Assembly (NCBI RefSeq): GCF_003176895.1
Contig: NZ_QGTD01000021.1
Location: forward strand, 1 to 64,000
Direction of reading: 5' to 3'
DNA: 64,000 nt
Origin: Gracilibacillus dipsosauri
Lineage (GTDB): Bacteria > Bacillota > Bacilli > Bacillales > Amphibacillaceae
The first letter of the stretch is position 1. Each line of letters starts with the position of its first letter. This document shows, piece by piece, positions 60,572-64,000 of the stretch. The notes beneath the pieces are model-generated. The model did no database searches. It saw only the letters and a list, made by a program, of their open reading frames with translations, and was not told where the DNA came from. Both the position numbers and the translations under genes were made by a program.

Positions 60572-61066
60572 ATGTTTAACAAATTATTTGGAAAAAAGAA
60601 AATCACTGAAGAATGGGTTACACCACTATCAGGTAAATTAATTGCTATAGAAGAAGTGCCAGATCCAACTTTTTCTAAAAAATTAATGGGAGATGGTGTA
60701 GCGATTGTGCCGAGTGAAGGAAAAGTAGTATCACCTGTAGATGGTGAAATTATTCAATTATTTCCAACGAAACATGCTATAGGGATAAAATCGGAAAACG
60801 GAATAGAGATCCTCATTCATATTGGATTAGAAACCGTATCATTGAATGGAGAACCATTTGAGACATATATTAAGACAAATGATAAAGTAAAAGCTGGCCA
60901 ATTATTAGTATCTTTTAATTTGGAGCAAATAAATGTCGAGGCAGCAAGTATTATTACTCCAATTGTTATTACGAATGAAGATAAAATAGACAACCTTTCT
61001 AAACAGGATAGTAGGGAGGTATCCGCTGGAAAGACAGCGATTGTCAGCTATGAAGTAAAAAAGTAA
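60572..61066 (+). CDS. PTS sugar transporter EIIA, glucose (Crr) type
   Basis: 164 residues. IIA-Glc fold with phosphorylated His in EILIHIGLETV and the other His in TKHAIGI; also VVSPVDGEI. Receives phosphate from HPr and passes it to the IIB domain of the transporter at 62101. ATG 60572 is 8 bp after GGGGG; an earlier ATG lies inside the terminator and is rejected. Confidence 0.92.
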   Translation: MFNKLFGKKKITEEWVTPLSGKLIAIEEVPDPTFSKKLMGDGVAIVPSEGKVVSPVDGEIIQLFPTKHAIGIKSENGIEILIHIGLETVSLNGEPFETYIKTNDKVKAGQLLVSFNLEQINVEAASIITPIVITNEDKIDNLSKQDSREVSAGKTAIVSYEVKK

Positions 61067-61105
61067 ATGGCAGGCTAGCCATCCTAGGAAGAAGGTGATG
61101 TACAC

Positions 61106-61933
61106 ATGAAAATTAATCGGGTATTGAATAACAATGCGGTTGTTATCAAAGAAGGAAATACGGAGAAAATAATTTTGGGTCCTGGTATTGCTTTTCAAAA
61201 AGGAAAAAATGATCTGATTGATCAGGCTAAGGTTGAAAAAATATTTATCTTAAAAGAAGAGAATAAAAAATTTCAAGAGCTATTAGAGACCTTGCCTGAG
61301 GAACATATTCTATTAGGAGAAGAGATTATCAGTTATGCAGAAGAAAAACTCGGAATTAAACTCAATGAACATATTCATATCTCGCTTACAGACCATCTGT
61401 CCTTTGCGATTGAACGTTCCCAAAAAGGAATTAATATTAAAAATAAGTTAATAAATGAAATAAGGTTACTTTACCATGAAGAATTTGATATCGGTTTATG
61501 GGCAGTAGAAAAAATGGAGGAGAGAATGGGGATCCCAATACCAATAGATGAAGCTGCTTATATCGCTGTCCACATTCATACTGCTAAAATGAATTTTCAG
61601 AATGTGGAGAAAACGGTGCAAAAGGCTGCGATCATCCAGGATATGGTAGATATTATTTCGAGTGATTTAAATATTGCTATAGAAAAAGGAAGTATGACCT
61701 ATCAACGACTGATTACACACTTAGAATTTGCAATAAATCGTTATTACAGTGATCAAGATTTTTATCAGTTAGATGAGGAAATGCTGAAGATGATTAAAGA
61801 GAAACATGAACAGGCATACACATGTGCATCTGTCGCAGCCAATTTTGCTCGAACCGAATATAATATTGATTTTCCGGAGTCAGAGTTAGCATATATTGCA
61901 CTTCATGTACAGAGACTGATTTATGAAAAATAA
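61106..61933 (+). CDS. BglG/LicT-family transcription antiterminator
   Basis: 275 residues. RNA-binding CAT domain (INRVLNNNAVVIKEGNTEKI ... FQKGKNDLID), then PRD1 (LTDHLSFAIERSQKGI, YIAVHIHTA) and PRD2 (ITHLEFAINRYY, YIALHVQRLIYEK) with the regulatory histidines. PTS phosphorylation of the PRDs controls it. It lies between two RAT/terminator sites that it most likely reads, giving autoregulation by sugar. Confidence 0.93.
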   Translation: MKINRVLNNNAVVIKEGNTEKIILGPGIAFQKGKNDLIDQAKVEKIFILKEENKKFQELLETLPEEHILLGEEIISYAEEKLGIKLNEHIHISLTDHLSFAIERSQKGINIKNKLINEIRLLYHEEFDIGLWAVEKMEERMGIPIPIDEAAYIAVHIHTAKMNFQNVEKTVQKAAIIQDMVDIISSDLNIAIEKGSMTYQRLITHLEFAINRYYSDQDFYQLDEEMLKMIKEKHEQAYTCASVAANFARTEYNIDFPESELAYIALHVQRLIYEK

Positions 61934-61995
61934 ATTTAGTAGTTGACTCATTTTATGTAATGTAATGATAATCAGATAATAATTTAAATAAAGTG

Positions 61996-62080
61996 GGATT
62001 GTGACTGGTAGTGCAGGCAAGACCTAAAATAGTTAAGAGGACTTTGATTATCTTAACTGTTTTAGGTCTTTTTATTTTTT
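61996..62080 (+). promoter_or_regulatory. RAT/terminator switch upstream of the PTS EIIBC gene
   Basis: Second 29-nt RAT (61996-62024), differing from the first in the GGTAGTGC segment. It overlaps a long terminator stem starting AGACCTAAAA at 62020 and closing TTTTAGGTCT near 62069, then a T-rich tail. Confidence 0.9.
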
Positions 62081-62100
62081 AATGGAAAGGAGACTTCGTG

Positions 62101-63921
62101 ATGACAAACCAAGAGCTTTACCAACAAATTTTATCGAAAGTCGGTGGTATATCGAATGTGACTAGTGTTTCGTTAGATGGATCACGGTTGTCACTTACAT
62201 TACTAAATCAAGATTTAGTAGAGGAAGAACAATTAAAACAAATGGATAATATCCACGGAGTGTTAGCACGAACAGATCATATTGAACTTATTATTGGAAA
62301 TGAAATTGGATTTTCTATTTATACCAAAATAGACCAATTGCTACAATCGTCACAAACACCAATAGATAAAAAGGAGAGAGGTTCCATGTTTAACAACTTG
62401 TTTAGTAAGTTCCAAGTATTTGGAAAAGCAATTATGCTACCAATCGCTGTACTTCCGGCGGCCGGTTTATTATTAGGGATTGGTGGAGCATTTTCTAATC
62501 CAGCAACAATTGAAAATTATCCATTTTTAGATCTAGTATGGCTGCAAGCAATCTTTACGATTATGAGCTCTGCAGGTCAAATAATATTCTCTAACTTACC
62601 TATAATCTTTGCTATAGGCATTGCCGTAGGGCTGGCGAAATCAGATAAAGGTGTTGCAGGTTTAGCAGCCATTTTATCCTACTTTGTTATGAATGCGACA
62701 ATCAATGCTATGTTACAAATCACTGGAAAACTTGCTACGGAAAACCTTGCTGGTGCTGGCCAAGGCATGACGGTAGGGATTCAAACATTACAATCAGGTG
62801 TTTTCGGAGGGGTTATTGCTGGTTTATTAACGGTTTACCTACATGGTAAATTTGGTAAGGTTCAATTACCACAATTTCTCGGTTTCTTCAGTGGTTCACG
62901 CTTTATCCCAATAATAACTGCTTTTATGTCTATTTTTCTTGGTGTTGCAATGTTCTTTGTTTGGCCGCCAATTCAATCAGGTATTGCAAGTATGTCCGAT
63001 CTTGTAGATAAAACAGCATACTTTGGTACCTTCCTATTTGGATTTATTGTGAAGTTGTTAGGGCCACTAGGATTGCACCATGTTTTCTATCTTCCGTTCT
63101 GGCAAACTGGTCTTGGTGGAACAATGACAGTAAATGGCGAAGTTATCCAAGGTGCACAAAATATCTTTTTTGCTCAATTAGCAGATCCTAACTTAGAACA
63201 TTTCTTTGTTGGCACATCAAGATTCATGAGTGGTAAATATTTGCCTATGATGTTCGGGTTATTAGGGGCAGCTTTAGCGATGTATCATACTGCTAAACCT
63301 GAACATAAAAAAGTTGTTGGTGGTCTGTTATTTACAGGAGCATTAACCTCTTTCTTAACAGGTATAACGGAACCGCTTGAATTTACGTTCCTATTTGTAG
63401 CGCCAGTGCTATATGTTATTCATGCTGCTTTGTGGGGAGTTGCTTATGTTGCCGCACACCTTTTAAATATTACAATCGGTATGACATTCTCAGCTGGACT
63501 TATTGACTTCACTTTATTTGGAATACTACAAGGAAACGACAAAACAAACTGGATTCTTGTACCAATCGTAGGTATCTTATTCTTCCTTGTTTATTACGTT
63601 GTCTTCCGTTTCATGATCGTGAAGTTTAATCTAAAAACACCAGGTCGTGAAGATGAGGAACTAGAGGAAACAACTATCGCAGGGTCAGAACGAGCTCAGG
63701 CGATTATTGCAGCACTTGGTGGGGGAGAGAATATTGAGGATGTAGATAATTGTGCAACTCGCCTACGTGTCACAGTAAAAGATGGTGATAAAGTTTCTGA
63801 AGAGCAACTCAAAAAATCTGGCGCAAAAGGTGTTTTTGTAAAAGGACAAGGTGTTCAAGCAATTTATGGTCCGCACGTAACGATTATTAAAACAGAAGTA
63901 GAAGAAGGTCTCGGTGACTAA
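62101..63921 (+). CDS. PTS sugar permease EIIBC with degenerate extra IIB domain
   Basis: 606 residues. Residues 1-85 look like an EIIB domain (ELYQQILSKVGGISNVTSVS) but have no phospho-Cys. Then IIC of the glucose/N-acetylglucosamine family (KAIMLPIAVLPAAGLLLGIG, LGLHHVFYLPFW, GITEPLEFTFLFVAP) and a C-terminal IIB with active Cys in DVDNCATRLRV. ATG 62101 is 8 bp after AAAGGAG. The neighbouring sulfatase suggests that the sugar may be sulfated. Confidence 0.9.
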   Translation: MTNQELYQQILSKVGGISNVTSVSLDGSRLSLTLLNQDLVEEEQLKQMDNIHGVLARTDHIELIIGNEIGFSIYTKIDQLLQSSQTPIDKKERGSMFNNLFSKFQVFGKAIMLPIAVLPAAGLLLGIGGAFSNPATIENYPFLDLVWLQAIFTIMSSAGQIIFSNLPIIFAIGIAVGLAKSDKGVAGLAAILSYFVMNATINAMLQITGKLATENLAGAGQGMTVGIQTLQSGVFGGVIAGLLTVYLHGKFGKVQLPQFLGFFSGSRFIPIITAFMSIFLGVAMFFVWPPIQSGIASMSDLVDKTAYFGTFLFGFIVKLLGPLGLHHVFYLPFWQTGLGGTMTVNGEVIQGAQNIFFAQLADPNLEHFFVGTSRFMSGKYLPMMFGLLGAALAMYHTAKPEHKKVVGGLLFTGALTSFLTGITEPLEFTFLFVAPVLYVIHAALWGVAYVAAHLLNITIGMTFSAGLIDFTLFGILQGNDKTNWILVPIVGILFFLVYYVVFRFMIVKFNLKTPGREDEELEETTIAGSERAQAIIAALGGGENIEDVDNCATRLRVTVKDGDKVSEEQLKKSGAKGVFVKGQGVQAIYGPHVTIIKTEVEEGLGD

Positions 63922-63952
63922 TAAAGATTCGTTGAAGGAAAGGATGCTATAA

Positions 63953-64000
63953 ATGAAAAGACCAAATATTATCTTTATGATTACTCATGATACTGGTAGA
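63953..64000 (+). CDS. Sulfatase, N-terminal fragment (runs off the window)
   Basis: Sixteen codons are visible: MKRPNIIFMITHDTGR. The KxPNIIFxxxHDTGR start, with the metal-binding Asp, is typical of sulfatases. An SD (AAGGAAAGGA) is present. It follows the PTS gene by 31 bp, apparently in the same operon, and would be activated by the FGE encoded at 59240. The active-site Cys/Ser lies outside the window. Confidence 0.75.
   Translation, partial: MKRPNIIFMITHDTGR

Overview
Host. The low G+C content, strong Shine-Dalgarno (SD) sites, TTG/GTG starts, a CIRCE-controlled groESL operon and the gene order thiL-tsaE-tsaB-rimI-tsaD ... abc-F ... rex-ydiK-ydiL-groES-groEL match the ydi-groE neighbourhood of Bacillus. 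moaC and tatAy/tatCy, present there in B. subtilis, are missing here. The window is a chromosomal segment of a Bacillaceae species, possibly a halotolerant genus such as Gracilibacillus, Oceanobacillus or Virgibacillus; the genus is inference. Layout. 1-273: end of a tRNA cluster (initiator tRNA-Met cut by the window edge, tRNA-Asp). 521-4135: thiL and the t6A tRNA-modification operon tsaE/tsaB/rimI/tsaD. 4210-8187: a probable redox/efflux cassette (MFS pump, MDR quinone reductase, FMN reductase) divergent from a LysR regulator. 8194-8364: a cluster of eight DnaA-box-like sites. 8417-13242: LCP cell-wall ligase, ABC-F ATPase, the redox repressor Rex with its operator, YdiK and YdiL. 13559-15657: groESL with CIRCE. 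15640-56562: a 40.9 kb Siphoviridae-type prophage of the Listeria A118/PSA kind, inserted in the last 18 bp of groEL; the 18-bp core is duplicated at both ends and groEL stays intact. 57052-64000: aldo/keto reductase, a TauE/SafE exporter, and a sulfatase-activating enzyme next to a sugar PTS with its antiterminator and the start of a sulfatase. Prophage. It runs integrase and a possible defence gene; CI/Cro switch with a GTTAAC operator array; Rha-type antirepressor; many small early genes; recombination genes (RecE-like nuclease and partner); a second HTH switch; replication (initiator carrying 22-bp iterons, G39P-like loader, DnaB); C5 methylase; MazG; HNH homing endonuclease beside RusA; an Xpf-like late sigma factor; then packaging, head, tail and lysis. 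Capsid and tail-tube genes each end at the same slippery stop (ACTCCCTAATGC), and a +1 shift would append a fibronectin III domain to each. Tail genes dit and tal are separated by a 4.3 kb insertion holding an SGNH-domain tail protein plus two independently transcribed surface-modification genes (membrane SGNH hydrolase and O-antigen ligase-like protein), which look like lysogenic-conversion cargo. How the last region fits together. A 42-43 bp repeat lies upstream of both the formylglycine-generating enzyme gene and the PTS operon. The PTS genes carry two RAT/terminator switches read by the local BglG-type antiterminator. A sulfatase follows directly, suggesting uptake of a sulfated amino sugar or glycan fragment, desulfation in the cell, and possibly export of sulfur anions. 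Strongest candidates for new biology: the four-way-junction RNA-like element at 21984-22116, the dual frameshift system, the homing-endonuclease scar at rusA, the dit-tal conversion module, and the PTS-sulfatase regulon.
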